Source of the DNA: Jackrogersella multiformis | Lineage: Eukaryota; Ascomycota; Sordariomycetes; Xylariales; Hypoxylaceae | DNA: 64,000 bases | Direction: 5' to 3' | Assembly (NCBI GenBank): GCA_902806575.1 | Contig: CADCXD010000002.1 | Span: 2,666,001 to 2,730,000, forward strand | In this document: piece after piece, positions 23,846-34,904 of the stretch | Position numbering within the stretch: the stretch's first letter is position 1 | Layout of the letters: each line of letters begins with the position of its first letter | Made by a program: the position numbers and the translations under genes | Notes under the pieces: generated by a model | What the model saw: only the letters and a program-made list of their open reading frames with translations | The model's database searches: none | Told to the model about the DNA's origin: nothing

Positions 23846-24928
23846 GGCGGTGTGGGATAGCTACTTATTCGCCAAAAAGAGGTTGTGAACAAATGTTACT
23901 GACGAAGTTGGGCGACTGGTGAAGTTGAGAACGTGTGAACGATGAACATGATGAGAAGGTAAAAGTGACCAAGAGTTTAATTGCAACCTTCCAATGCCTT
24001 AGTTACCTACCTAGGTACCTAAGTCGTTACCTAGGTAGGTATGTATATAAATGGTATAACGTTCTGGGAGGGTACTTGTACTTTAGGTATGCAATAAAAT
24101 ATGGGTCATTTTCTAGCAGCTTTCCCTTTATCCGTGTAGAGCTTCATAGAAACCTTAATATACCTAGGTACCTAGGTACATATAGGTACCTGCTTTAATT
24201 TGTGGTCATTTGGAAGGGTTAGCACTATTTGCATATCAATAGCAGCAGCAACAGAACCTTCATTGATAATTTATGTGTGTACAAGTACGCACTTAGGTAG
24301 GCTAACTATATGTGTTCAAGTCCCTCTATATATAAATGTGTTGCCCGGTGGTTTAACCTTCGCCAATGAGAGTCGTCTGATTCCGTACTATCCTACCGTA
24401 GTTCAACTCCTTAAATCCACACCGGAACCTTAAGTATTTAAGCAAGACCTATCATTAAATTCCATACATTGAGCTAGGTACCTAGGTACCTAGTCCATCC
24501 AGCTCCGACCATAGCCCAAGGCAAGGCAACGCAGCCGGTATCCAGAGGCTCTCTACATAGTACCAACCTAGGGACTAGCCGCGCTACATCCCATCTAGAG
24601 ACCATCGTCTATATGCGTACCCTCACATACAAGCGCGAGGAATGGTGTGTGCGCTGAGCCGTGTCCTGTCCTGCCCTCTCTATTGCGTACCGAGTTACCC
24701 AGGTACCCTAGGTAGTATCCGTCATCCGTCCGCGCATGCTTATGCGCATGTGCGTGTAGAACAACGACAGCACAAAAACAAAGACTCCGCCCATGCGAGC
24801 TGTTTTATACAAGAAGCACGCCGTACGCCGGCCGGCCAATACCCGGCTTCTATGTTTGTGCCATGTTCATTCCAAATCTGACATTAACAGAAAGATCGTC
24901 CTCCTCCTTTACTGAGGATGCTCGTCGG
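23846..24928. other. Intergenic region, no gene seen
   Basis: 1.1 kb with at least four CCTAGG-palindrome clusters (24.00-24.04, 24.16-24.19, 24.47-24.49 and 24.70 kb). The plus-strand frames at 23935-25093 have no motif and partly overlap the GT90 gene. Confidence 0.55.
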
Positions 24929-26878
24929 CTAGCGGCTTTCCCGCTGGCTCTGCGTCGTTCTTCGGTATGCCGGATGAGCTTCCCACCGCGAACCCGATGT
25001 TCGCGCGTTCGTCATCGACCACTCTTCCGTATCTACTCTCTCGTTAGCATTTCCATATACCGAGAGCGGGTCATCAAACACATACTCCAATAACAGCCTA
25101 AAGAACCAAACCTCCATATCCTCATGGCGTAGGACCTTGTTCGCCCATTCGCGTTGCTGGGTCGCGAGCCGCTCCGCCTCCTTCTTGCCCAGGTTACCAT
25201 CCCCGAAGAACCGCACGGCTTCGAGCCAGTCGTCGCCCTGCAGGCTCAGGGGAATGTAATGGGCCCACGGCTTTAGCCACTCGAGATGCCACTCGCGGAA
25301 GATGGCCCACTTGTAGACCAAGCTTCTACTTTTTAGAAAGGCGTAGAATCGCCCGCTGAACGCGTTCCCGTCGATATCCAACAGGTACTTGTACTTCCAG
25401 GCGTCTTGCTGCTCCACGTGCCCCTTGATGGTAAAGTACTCCTTCTGGGCGGCGCAGTCTCCTGGGTCGCACTGCCCTACCCCCGAGAAATACACATCCA
25501 TGATTTCCTTAAAGTCGCCACGTGGGACCACTTTCGTTTCCCACTTCTGGTTGTCGTCGTCCCCCTTGTTGACAAGGATCTTAGCGCTATCGGCCGCATT
25601 GATCTTCTGCACGAAACGCTGCCGATGCTGCCGACGCCACCCACCGTTACGGCTGAACCCACCCGTCGTGGAGCCGCGCCAGTATAACTTGTCCTGCTTT
25701 GTCGCCCACGGTATGTCCTTAGCCTCGTCGTAGCTCACCTTCTCGAACCAGTACCACGGCGACGGGTACAGTATATCTGAGTATGACGAGATCTTGGACT
25801 GGGAGAAGATCGGGAAAAGGTCATGAACGATGTTGTACGCGTTCGGCCGGTCGAAGAATCCGAACGTCGAGCTTAGCGAGGGAGAATAGCAGATATCGGA
25901 CATGGCCGTGATGTTGTAGATGAAGCCTAGCTCTCCTAGGCCGTACTTCGAAATATCGTCTTTCTTCTCATCCTCCTCTAGCCCTCTAGAAGGACTCTCC
26001 GGCGGACACGATAATCTCGAATGAGTCCACGTCGGCTGGTGTGCAAAGACGTTAAACCGCGTCAGTTTGCTCTCTTCAAATCTAGTCCCGTCGTTTAACC
26101 CTCTAGGTTTCGGCGTGAACTCGTTCCGCGGGTTCATCTGCAAATTAGCCGTCGGCATATTGATATCCTTTGCCCTCTTAACCAGCCTAGCCAGGTCGTC
26201 ATGCGGCACAACGACTCTCGACTCGTCATGCAAGTTAAAACAAAGATCCATGTCGGGCAACCACTTCAAAAACTTTCCCATCATTCCCGCGGTAGCCTCG
26301 CGCTGCCACTCGCCCCCTCCTTGGATATGCGTGATCTTGCCGTTGCGGATCTGGATGCCAAGTAAAGCATTATCAAAACCGAGTGCCTCCTTGGCCCGCG
26401 CTCGTATAGTTGCGGGCTTGAGGCCCCAAAATGGCGTCAGCGACTCGTGGATGGTGTCGAACTCGTCAATCAGCTGTACGTCCTTAGCCCGCGCGAACTC
26501 GAACCACCTGTCGAAGTTAGGCGGCGGCGGGATCCCGTATCGCCTGCGGTACTCCGCGACCGCGTCCTTGAGCGTCTTCGACTGTCGGGTCTTGGTAGCT
26601 TCGAGTTCCTGCTCGGCTTGGGTGATCAAGGACCATATAGGATGCGACCCAGCGGGAGCCGGCTTCGGTCTGGGGTCGAATGGTACGGGAGCCGTCAACG
26701 GTTGTTGCTGTTGTGGTGTTATCGGGCCATCTTTCCCAAGACTGGTCTTGTCGTGGGACAGAGGACCAGGTTTAAGATCTGAAAGATTGGTGCCGGAGGG
26801 CGATATTCGAAAAAGGCTAATTATACAAATACCGACGAAGACGAGCCCGCCGATCAGGATGCGTTGGCGCGGCCTCAT
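24929..26878 (-). CDS. Glycosyltransferase family 90 (CAP10-type)
   Basis: Type II Golgi membrane glycosyltransferase. In Cryptococcus, Cap10 and the Cxt1 relatives are xylosyl-type enzymes for capsule and glycolipid; the acceptor here is unknown. Single exon, 649 aa. Residues 1-6 are cytosolic and basic, about 7-24 form one membrane anchor (ILIGGLVFVGICIISLF), and a Pro/Gln-rich stem follows. The CAP10 domain lies in the C-terminal half: DILYPSPWYW, KLYWRGSTTGG with a following Arg-rich stretch, YLLDIDGNAFSGRFY and SRSLVYKWAIFREW. These blocks contain the family's conserved Trp-Arg-Gly and Asp-Gly residues. The length is typical of fungal members. No secretion or capsule neighbours are present. 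Confidence 0.9.
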   Translation of the reverse strand: MRPRQRILIGGLVFVGICIISLFRISPSGTNLSDLKPGPLSHDKTSLGKDGPITPQQQQPLTAPVPFDPRPKPAPAGSHPIWSLITQAEQELEATKTRQSKTLKDAVAEYRRRYGIPPPPNFDRWFEFARAKDVQLIDEFDTIHESLTPFWGLKPATIRARAKEALGFDNALLGIQIRNGKITHIQGGGEWQREATAGMMGKFLKWLPDMDLCFNLHDESRVVVPHDDLARLVKRAKDINMPTANLQMNPRNEFTPKPRGLNDGTRFEESKLTRFNVFAHQPTWTHSRLSCPPESPSRGLEEDEKKDDISKYGLGELGFIYNITAMSDICYSPSLSSTFGFFDRPNAYNIVHDLFPIFSQSKISSYSDILYPSPWYWFEKVSYDEAKDIPWATKQDKLYWRGSTTGGFSRNGGWRRQHRQRFVQKINAADSAKILVNKGDDDNQKWETKVVPRGDFKEIMDVYFSGVGQCDPGDCAAQKEYFTIKGHVEQQDAWKYKYLLDIDGNAFSGRFYAFLKSRSLVYKWAIFREWHLEWLKPWAHYIPLSLQGDDWLEAVRFFGDGNLGKKEAERLATQQREWANKVLRHEDMEVWFFRLLLEYVFDDPLSVYGNANERVDTEEWSMTNARTSGSRWEAHPAYRRTTQSQRESR

Positions 26879-28893
26879 TGCTCTCTCACGCCGTCTTCCA
26901 AGCGAATGATGGAAGGCTTAAGGGCGTCGGTCGAGACTCGTTGGTGACAAGCAATAACAAACTAAAGAATGACATTGGTACATGTACCTTAGGTATATCG
27001 TTGGGTCAAAGAGAATAACGGATTTAGTGTAGAACTTGACCTAAGAAGAAAATATGGAAATATGTGGATATGGGGGTATGGCGTGAGAAGTTAGAAGGAA
27101 ATTCTGAATTTGACGACCGATGAAGTCCAGGTTCAGGTTCAGGTTCAGGCTCAGGTTTAAGGAGCCCCTTCCCTTTGCATTCTTGATTTTTTTTAGTAGC
27201 TACCTCAGTATTATTATGTATCTACCTGGTAGGTACGTAGCGTCGTAGCCCCCTCCCCCCCGGCACTTTTTGTTTGTCTGGTCCAATTAAAAAGATCCAT
27301 TTAATCAAGCCGCTGTGAGGGAGATGCACTGTGACGCGGTCTCTTCCAGATCTAGCCATATTATCCATAAATCATGTGGGTAGGATATCGATCTAGCAGA
27401 ACAACAATCAAGGAATATCACGGTCATGACCATTACTTAAGTAAGTAGTTTCTGAATCATGGTTTTACGAACTTCGGAGGATTCTACCTAGGCTACCTAG
27501 GTACCAGGTACCTAAGGTAATTTTCTTAAATCTTCAAAGGGATGACAGAACCTTATGGGAGATAAACTCTCTTAATTGGAGGTACGGTGTACCTAGGTAA
27601 CCTCCAGCTGGCAGCCTGTATTAGGCAAGTACTTAAGTACATAAGTACATAAGCTAAGATGTACCTACAACCAGGTGGGGTTGCCAAGTCATATTGCGCT
27701 ATGATAGGATTTACCTCCGCGCCTATCTCCCGCGCGCAGCTATCCACCAGCACTCACATCTCCATTTAATACCTGGAGTACGACAACCTCCCACCGAGCA
27801 ATCATCCCGCACGCCCAAGAGACAGAGACAGAGTTCTCTTCTCATTTGTACATGTCCCAACCAAGAAGAAGAAAAGACCACAACCCTTGACGAAAAAGGT
27901 TCAGTCCTCCAGAGGGAAAACTCGTTCGGAGCGGCGACTATGCTAGGATTTTATATCACGAAGGAGGGCGTAGCGGAAGCTTGTATGAGCGTGCAACTAT
28001 GACAATGAACTAAGACCATGAACGTCAAGGAAACAGCTCGCAATATCATGTAGATGACGATCGCCAGCATTTTGAAAAGGTCCCAACCGCACGTAGAAAG
28101 CTCGATGTCGAGATCGCCAATGGCGAGGAGAAATTCGACTTCGGCTACAGAGACCGGCGAGAACTTCCAACGACCATTGCGGCCAGTGTGCCTTAGAGAA
28201 GAACTACAAACCATGAGCTTAGGGTGTCCATACGCTCTTGAGAGGGTAGCCGAGAAGGGCGGACAATTCACACCGCTTTATCTAGGCTGTCGAAGCTGTC
28301 CTCTGAGACAGTCGACGGGGTAATATAGACTAAATATGATACCGAAGGCCCGCTGAATTAGGAGCCGGGGTTGACTGACCCGTCACGACTCCCGAGGTTT
28401 CGCTGCGGGTTGCTACCAGACTTCTCCTCTGGACAACACCTCACTAGTACATCGTTGAAGGGTAATTGAGAGAGGCATACACTTTGGAATATCCTCGGTC
28501 ATGTATTTGTCCTCAAAAGGTGTCTGTTTAGGACAAGAGAAAGCCAAGGGGCGCAAGAAGCCTACCTCATCTATGCACTTATAAATACGTAATCTGACCT
28601 TGTAACGTAGCAGCTATTTGGGTGTCCCCATGCAGTAGTATGATACCTTAAGTACCTACCTATGCCCAGTACAACCGCGGGCAGCATATTCACGTGGCAT
28701 TCAGGGGCTTGGTAACACAATGGACAACAAGCAGTGCTGCAGAACTGGACTTAGTGTAGCATTTCGTGGTATCGTGGTGTATTTGGCAGAAATTCAAGCA
28801 TTAATCAGCTTGGCCATTATATTTCCTTCCCTAACGCCGAAAATGCTCCAGTCAGTTCATATGCCTTGCTTCATTCCCTTTTTTGTAAACCAT
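26879..28893. other. Intergenic region, no gene seen
   Basis: 2.0 kb. It contains a (CAGGTT)n microsatellite, CCTAGG palindromes at 27.49-27.52 and 27.59 kb, and the GT90 promoter. Frames at 27694-28002, 27951-28271 and 28054-28323 overlap on opposite strands without domains. The rightmost 200 bases are the S22 3' flank. Confidence 0.5.
27128..27156. repeat. (CAGGTT)n hexamer repeat
   Basis: About five near-identical hexamers in noncoding DNA upstream of the GT90 gene. Confidence 0.8.
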
Positions 28894-29548
28894 CTAGTAG
28901 AAGAAACCAATGATCTTGCCAGCGACGTGCTTTCGTCGGGCCTCTTCGTGGTCCATGATACCGGCGGAGGTGGTCAGGATGATGTAGCCGAACTGACGCG
29001 AAGGGAGCAGCTTGACAACCCACTTCTCGAGATGGGCCAAGTGGACGTTGTATCTGGGAGAGATGGTACCGCACTTGTTGATGCGGCCGTTTAGCTGAAC
29101 GACAATCTTGCCAGATCGGTGGTCGTCAACCTCCTCGAACTCGCCAATGTAGCCTAAGATGGAATATCATTAGCAAAATGTAGCGAAAGACTAAACGTAA
29201 AAACTTCATGTTATATATGGTCAGAGACACGTGTAAGATTCCTTCGCTAGAAAACATCGATCTATCGGCAACTTAAAAGACTTCGGTCGTGGGGAGTTTT
29301 GAGACCGTTATCCAGTTATCATGCCGAACTTGTGATATGGAATATGTATACAGTATATAGTATACGACATAGTATATACCATATATAAAAGGATGAATGA
29401 TGAGATGGTACATACCGTGTCGCTGCATGACGGTCAAGAACTTGACGATGACCTTAGAGCTAGGTCGGATGAGGACTTGTCGCTTTCCGCTTTTCTCGGC
29501 ATTGTTGATCGCGTTGAGAGCGTCGTTGAGAACCGAAGTCTTAACCAT
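28894..29548 (-). CDS. rps22: 40S ribosomal protein S22 (uS8)
   Basis: Small-subunit ribosomal protein of the uS8 family. Exon 1 is 29416-29548, the intron 29154-29415 (262 nt), and exon 2 28894-29153. The product is 130 aa, the exact length of yeast Rps22. The residues are near-invariant: VLNDALNAINNAEKSGKRQV, IRPSSKVIVKFL, then YIGEFEEVDDHRSGKIVVQL, and a C-terminus with FGYIILTTSAGIMDHEEARR ending KIIGFFY. The intron is by far the longest among the housekeeping genes here. The gene is head-to-head with the eS12 gene and shares about 780 bp of promoter region with it. Confidence 0.97.
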
Positions 29549-30331
29549 TTTGGCGGTGTTCGGGTGAGATTCTCAGATCGTTGGCGAAGGAAATGAGGTA
29601 TCTGCAAGTCCGAGTATCTTGTTAGCCTTCAAAAGCCATGAGCATGGAGAGTGCCCTCCCCCAATGTGCCGCATCGGGGAGGGTTCTGCCCGCTCAGTAC
29701 TGGAGAGGAGAAGCGTATCATAGACCCGATTCGGCCATGGCGATGTGAAGGCCGGCGGCAGGGTCCATGATTGCTCTCCCCCGGCTTCTTGAAGGGCGCA
29801 TTGGGGGGGTTGAATCAAATCATGGCACTATGATTTAAATAATCATAATAAAAACCTACCTCGATTGAGGTCGTAAGCGACAGGAAGTTGCTTGACACTT
29901 GATGTTATTTCTGTTGTTGTGCAGAAAGTTGAATTGGGAGAGAGAGGAGTGGAGGTAGAAAAGTTGGTGCAAGTTTTTTGTGTTGGAGTTGGAGTTGGAG
30001 TTAGTAATTTGCTTTGATTTGTTCCTTCCACCGTTCTTTTTTTTTTCCGCAGTGCAAAATTGTGGTGGGAGGTCTAAGCTCGAGATCGGATCCACCCAAT
30101 TGGGTAAATTTCGGCAGCTAACCCTAAGCGATACACAACTATCCCCCCCCAGTGTTGTGCACCTTCCCTTAGCTCAAGCCTCAATTGATACAATCCCAAT
30201 TCTCATCGGTACCTTTGGATTTAATAATTTCTTGATTTTCGCACGATTTCTCCCTCCCACCAAATTCACCTTCATATCTCAACACAACCGAATAACTCTT
30301 CGAGGATCGCACCGGTATCACGCAAATAAAG
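29549..30331. promoter_or_regulatory. Shared promoter region of two divergent ribosomal protein genes
   Basis: 783 bp between the uS8 (minus) and eS12 (plus) start codons. It carries GTTGGA repeats (29.98-30.0 kb), a poly-T run, a telobox-like TAACCCTAA and a C8 run. This layout would let both 40S genes be driven together. A 5'-UTR intron for either gene is possible but unproven. Confidence 0.55.
30119..30127 (+). promoter_or_regulatory. Telobox-like element (TAACCCTAA)
   Basis: The AACCCTAA core lies 205 bp upstream of the eS12 start codon and 570 bp from uS8. Teloboxes are known in fungal and plant ribosomal protein promoters, where Myb-type telobox factors bind. The link here is an inference from position and sequence. 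Confidence 0.5.
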
Positions 30332-30998
30332 ATGGTATGTATTTAAATATTTATTATTATTAATATTTCCTATAATTCATATTCGAAGATATCTCGGGTC
30401 GGGACATTTAAATGCGACGACTTCGCAAATCTCTTGCCTAGGCTTAGGCTTCCATTATGTGCGCGCCAGCAATTTTCTAACGAATTTCCGCAATTTTAGT
30501 CGGACGTAGAAGAGAACAACGCACCCGATGCCCCCGAGGAGGTCGAAGTCTCCGCCGATGCCTCCAAGGGTCAGATGTCCGTTCTGGACGCCCTCAAGGG
30601 TGTCCTGAAGCTTGCGCTCATGCACGACGGTCTTGCTCGAGGTCTCCGCGAAGCATCCAAGGCCCTGGACCGACGCCAAGCCCACATGTGTGTCCTCAAC
30701 GAATCCTGCGAAGAGGAGGCCTACAAGAAGCTAGTCATCGCCCTATGCTCCGAACACAAGATCCCCCTGATCAAGGTCCCCGACGGCAAGCAATTGGGCG
30801 AGTGGGCCGGTCTCTGTGAGTATATTGAACTCTTGAGGTGGGTAAAATTCAGAACTAACCATAGTATTCGCAGGCGTCTTGGACCGAGAGGGTAACGCGC
30901 GCAAGGTGGTCAACTGCTCTTGTGTGGTGGTGAAGGACTGGGGTGAGGAGTCTACAGAGCGATCTATCCTCCTCAACTACTTCCAGACCGAGCAGTAA
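30332..30998 (+). CDS. rps12: 40S ribosomal protein S12 (eS12)
   Basis: Small-subunit protein of the eS12 (L7Ae-like fold) family. The first exon is just the start codon ATG (30332-30334). Intron 1 is 30335-30499, exon 2 30500-30815, intron 2 30816-30873 (branch ACTAAC) and exon 3 30874-30998, giving 147 aa. An intron directly after the ATG is common in fungal ribosomal protein genes. Family blocks: VLKLALMHDGLARGLREASK, IPLIKVPDGKQLGEWAGL and LDREGNARKVVNCSCVVVKD. The N-terminal 25 residues are acidic, as usual for eS12. Confidence 0.96.
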
Positions 30999-31262
30999 AG
31001 GATATCTTCACAGGCGTTTTCGCGGGGATATAGACAGTGGAACGGAATGATTTTCACGCCATCCTCTACGAATCCTCGGCATGTACTCTACTGGCGACTT
31101 CAGCTGGCATAGGTGCTGAAGAAAATAAGGGGGTACCATACTGCATCGGAATCAAGGAAAATTTGCATCACGACACTGTCTTCGCGAGACTTCTTCTCTC
31201 AACCGTGACGTATTTCTGCTACCAAGTAAATGATGAACCTAGCCGTATGGGTATCATATGTC

Positions 31263-31771
31263 TCATTTCCTGCCTTCTACTACAATGAGATGGTATCCGA
31301 AGGATGTTTTAGCCTCTCCAATGTGGAGGTTGGCGCCTTTACTGTCCGGAAGGGCGAAAGCAACCTCTTCAAACTCAGGCGCCAGCGAGCCCTTTCGTTG
31401 TAAGCCAAGGAGACCACCTAATATTCATATGTTAAATTTGAAATAAGTATCATAGGCGATTTGTTTTATGAGGCCGTACCTTGCTTCGCCTTATCCTCAC
31501 TGTAAACTTTAGCCACCGCGATGAAGTTGTCCAGAGTAGGAGCATTCCTAATCTCAGCCAGTGCTTCTTCTTTTCTGGAATGCTTTTCACACTGTAATAG
31601 TTTGTGTCAGCTTCGATACGGTAGGACGGAAAAGCTGCCCTAACTCACGAGAATATGGCGGACTATGACGGCTTGGGCGCCTTTCACTTTACCGCCCTTG
31701 TTCTCATCTTTGCCCTTCCCGGCGGCGTCCTTGTCGTTGGACTTTTTCTCGGCCTTCTTCTTGGGGGCCAT
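31263..31771 (-). CDS. Parvulin-type peptidyl-prolyl isomerase (Par14/Pin4-like)
   Basis: PPIase that isomerises peptidyl-proline bonds; relatives (human PIN4/Par14) act in pre-ribosome assembly and chromatin. Exons are 31649-31771, 31480-31591 and 31263-31417; the introns are 57 and 61 nt; the product is 129 aa. A Lys-rich N-terminus (about 30 residues, MAPKKKAEKK...) precedes the rotamase domain. The domain reads VIVRHILCEKHSRKEEAL, FIAVAKVYSEDKAKQGGLLG, SLAPEFEEVAFAL and TSFGYHLIVVEGRK. There is no WW domain, so it is not a Pin1/Ess1 type. It is tail-to-tail with the eS12 gene. Confidence 0.92.
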
Positions 31772-32165
31772 GGTAAATAATGTTGATGTTGATTGGTGGT
31801 TGAATGAGGTGTAAGGTTGTTGTGAATATGAGAGCCAACACGACGAACTAATGTAGTAAATGTAAATGTACAAAGCCAAGATGGAGCCTACAAGATGGGA
31901 TTTGATTTTAAGCTGCCCGACGGCTGCCAGCCAGCTGTCACTCGTCATTCTCTTTGCCTACTAAACAGACCTCATCGTCAGCTCTTACTTCACACGCACC
32001 CCTAACAATACAAGCTATAAAAAAACAACAGGCCAACTGGTAGGAATCTCATAGGTATTATTACAGTCCAAACTACCTACCTATCTCGTCGCAATCATCG
32101 CCTCCCCCTATTCCCCCATCCCGAGTAAACAGTATAGGAACCTAGGCAGTGCTCCGGCTCCGGGT
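31772..32165. other. Intergenic region, no gene seen
   Basis: 394 bases with the parvulin promoter and the 3' flank of the SRA-YDG gene; nothing else recognised. Confidence 0.6.
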
Positions 32166-33637
32166 CTACTGCGCGAAAGACGCTCTGAACAGCTTCGCCC
32201 TTCTCCAATCCTCCCTATCCATCCTCTCCTCCTGGCGCCTGAGCTTCCACTCCAGGTAGTTGGTCTCGCCCTTGAGCAGCTTGATCTTGTCGCCCTCGAG
32301 CTTCTCGTACAGGTTCCAGTCGTCCAGCTGCGACGGCCGCGGCATCCTCTCGATCTGCTCCAGCGACTTCTTCTGGTCCGGCACCCGCTCCAGCGTGAGC
32401 TCCAGCCGGTACACGTCCGTCTTGCTGTCCTGCTTGCACCCGTACTGCTTGATCGTGAAGCTTAGCGCCGAGTTAGCCGATACGGCTTAGGTAGGTAGGT
32501 AGGCAGGTACTTAGTATCATGCGGATTGCAACTTACAGCCCATCGTACCGGACGCCCGCCTGCGGCGCGAGGATGCTCTTCAGCCTGTAGCCCCGTAGCA
32601 CCCGGATCTGCCGGCCCACCTGGGATATCAGCGCGATGTGCATGTCCGCGGCCCTCCCCTCGCGCACGTATTTGCACGTGTTCGGGCGCGTGATCTCCTC
32701 CTGGCCAGTCAGGAGAGGCAGGGTAGTAATCCCGTACCGTCCCTTCGTCGGCGCCTCGAGCGAGCTGGCCACTATGCCGTCCCGTTCGGCACAGGTGATG
32801 TTCAGCCACCAGCTTTTGCGCGTTCCGGCTTCCGTTAGCTTGCCGGCTTAACTTACCTAGATAGGCAGGTACCTAGTAGAGGAGACAAGTGCAGGGGTAG
32901 GGGAGGGGAGGGGAAGGAAGACGAGACGAGACGAGAACTTACTGCCCGGGATCGAACTGCAGGTTGCCCTCGAGCTCAGATATGGGGTCGCCGACCTTGG
33001 TGTGCCACTTGCCCAGGTCGTACGTCAGCGAGCTGTCGAACGAGACGTCCTTGAGCCGGCCGCCCTTGACCAGCACCGCGCACCGGTGCTGGTCCATCAT
33101 GAAGTACTGCTCGCGGAAGCGGCGGCGCCACGCGCGCAGCAGGCTCTTGGCGTGGGACGCGTCGGCGCGGCACCTCAGCGGGAGCCCCGTGCCCCCGGCC
33201 CCCGCCCCGATGCTCCCCGGCGCCACCCGCATCGTCTCGGCGAAGTGCAGGACCTCCGCCAGCAGCTTGTCGAGCCGCGCGTACTCGATGGTGTCGAAGT
33301 CCAGCGCCGGCCCGCCCGCCCCGTGCTCCTCCTCCCACAGCGCCGCCTCCAGGAACCCGCTTAGCTGCTCCACGTCCGGCCCCACCGCCTTGTCCTGCTG
33401 CAGGCTGGCCCGCACCGAGTCCGATAGCTCGAGCAGCGTCGCCCGGTCCCAGTTCCAGTCGAATGCGGGTTCGTCGGATGCGAGGGAGTAGTTCGATCTA
33501 ACTGGTAGAGTCTATTGTTAACCTACGAAAGCTTGTAACTAGTAGATGCCCCTTAGATGTATATAGAGAGAGAGAGAGAGAAATATGACAAAGCTTTGAT
33601 ACCTCTTGGAGCCGGCGATTTCCTGCTCGACAAGCTG
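32166..33637 (-). CDS. SRA-YDG domain protein, N-terminus unresolved
   Basis: Contains an SRA/YDG fold, known from UHRF1 and SUVH proteins to read 5-methylcytosine or hemimethylated DNA. Supported exons: 33603-33637 (partial), 32943-33497, 32537-32812 and 32166-32460; introns of 105, 130 and 76 nt. The junctions rebuild LEGNLQFDPGHWWLNIT, then KGRYGITTLPLL, and GVRYDGLFTIKQYGCK (the YDG signature). YRLELTLERVPDQK and a charged C-terminal helix (WKLRRQEERMDREDWRR) follow. About 230 residues of mostly helical, Leu/Glu-rich sequence precede the domain. No in-frame ATG exists in exons 33603-33637 or 32943-33497 before a late Met, so at least one upstream exon is missing from my model. No RING, PHD or SET domain is visible. 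The reading is nuclear and DNA-binding by family only. Confidence 0.75.
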
Positions 33638-34904
33638 CTGGCCCCGTCAAAACCAAAATGCTTGATGGTCGGGCTCAGGACCTAGGTAGTCCACGTAAGT
33701 ATCAATGGCAGGAGAGTCATGTTCCTCGGTGCTATTTTACTTGGTTCATGATATCCCGCTGCCTGCTAAACATGCCGCGATGGCGCCCATCGTCGCTGAT
33801 GTCGGCGGGCCTTGGTTTTATATGCAACCTAGGTATGTCAAGCCGAGAGCGGGTGCTCTGGTTGTACTTCGCGATGCGTTCGAGCATGCTCATTCTGAAG
33901 CATATCTAGGATACCTAGGTACTTTGTTCGTGAACTCGTTTCGTCTGTTTATTCTTTGTCTCCGGAGTCGTAATCTAGAAAGCCGATTCCAGTTCCGAGG
34001 AGCGAAGATTTGCTTTGGGTATCTAGGGGTTAGTATCTAGAATATTCACATGAGGATATAATTTAATAATGTATTCAAAATATACAACGATTTAACATAG
34101 GTTTAAATATCATTATAGGTGATCGGGTCGATATTTCGAGAGGCGAAGCTCATGAACAAGAAGCATAGCTTGGCTACTCAACACGACAAAGGAGAAGCAC
34201 AATTCTAGAACTTTATCACAGCCCGCATGACAAAGGAGTATCATTATTAGTAGAAGGAAGGAAGGTGTAGAGAACTATTTTAGTTTGACCCAAGCTCGTT
34301 GCTGCACTTCCTACCCCTATAGTGTTTATGAACCTACGGAATAAATCAACGTCGGGTGAAACAATATGGTTCACTAGACAGCACAATAATAAATAGGCAC
34401 ATAAAAGCATAGAAATTATCTCAACAGCAATTGGGTATCTAGTCTATAGCTATGATGACACTAGCTACATCCTTACGCGTCAATGAATCCCTCGTCCCTT
34501 GTCATATCGTTAGTGTCGTGAACTATACCTCCTCTTCGTTTTCCCAACCTCTCGGTATAGCTCTCGGCATATCTCAAGTTAAACATAGGGCCTATGTCCC
34601 TTTACCATCGTACACTCGTATCGGCGCATGTTTTTCCTAGTAGAAGACACGCACCTCGAGCTATGAGGCTAAATTAGTAACTCGTATGAAATGAACTTGT
34701 GACCTTACAGATGAAGGAATAGGTCAACTTCGGCTTTGTATAAATCTCCTTTTCTCACCAAAACTCCTTGCAATTGACATCAAGACTGGTGAACTATGTT
34801 CCAAGTTCAGACTGCAAATCTCAACAGTCACGGATAGAGAGAACGGGCTGAAGAAACGCGATGTAGGTTTGACAATAGGGATATGTCAATGTCAGGTTTC
34901 ACCT
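33638..34904. other. Intergenic region; possible missing first exon of the SRA gene
   Basis: 1.27 kb. On the minus strand, 33660-33725 reads as an acidic open stretch (DSPAIDTYVDYLGPEP) that could be an exon of the SRA gene, but I could not find a clean junction. The plus-strand frames at 33658-34040 lack motifs. The rest appears noncoding. Confidence 0.4.

Noticed and set aside
27694..28323. Frames of about 100 codons on both strands
   Set aside because: Mutually overlapping, no motif; composition is like noncoding DNA.
33658..34040. Plus-strand frames of 83-111 codons upstream of the SRA gene
   Set aside because: No domain; the opposite strand may carry the missing SRA exon.
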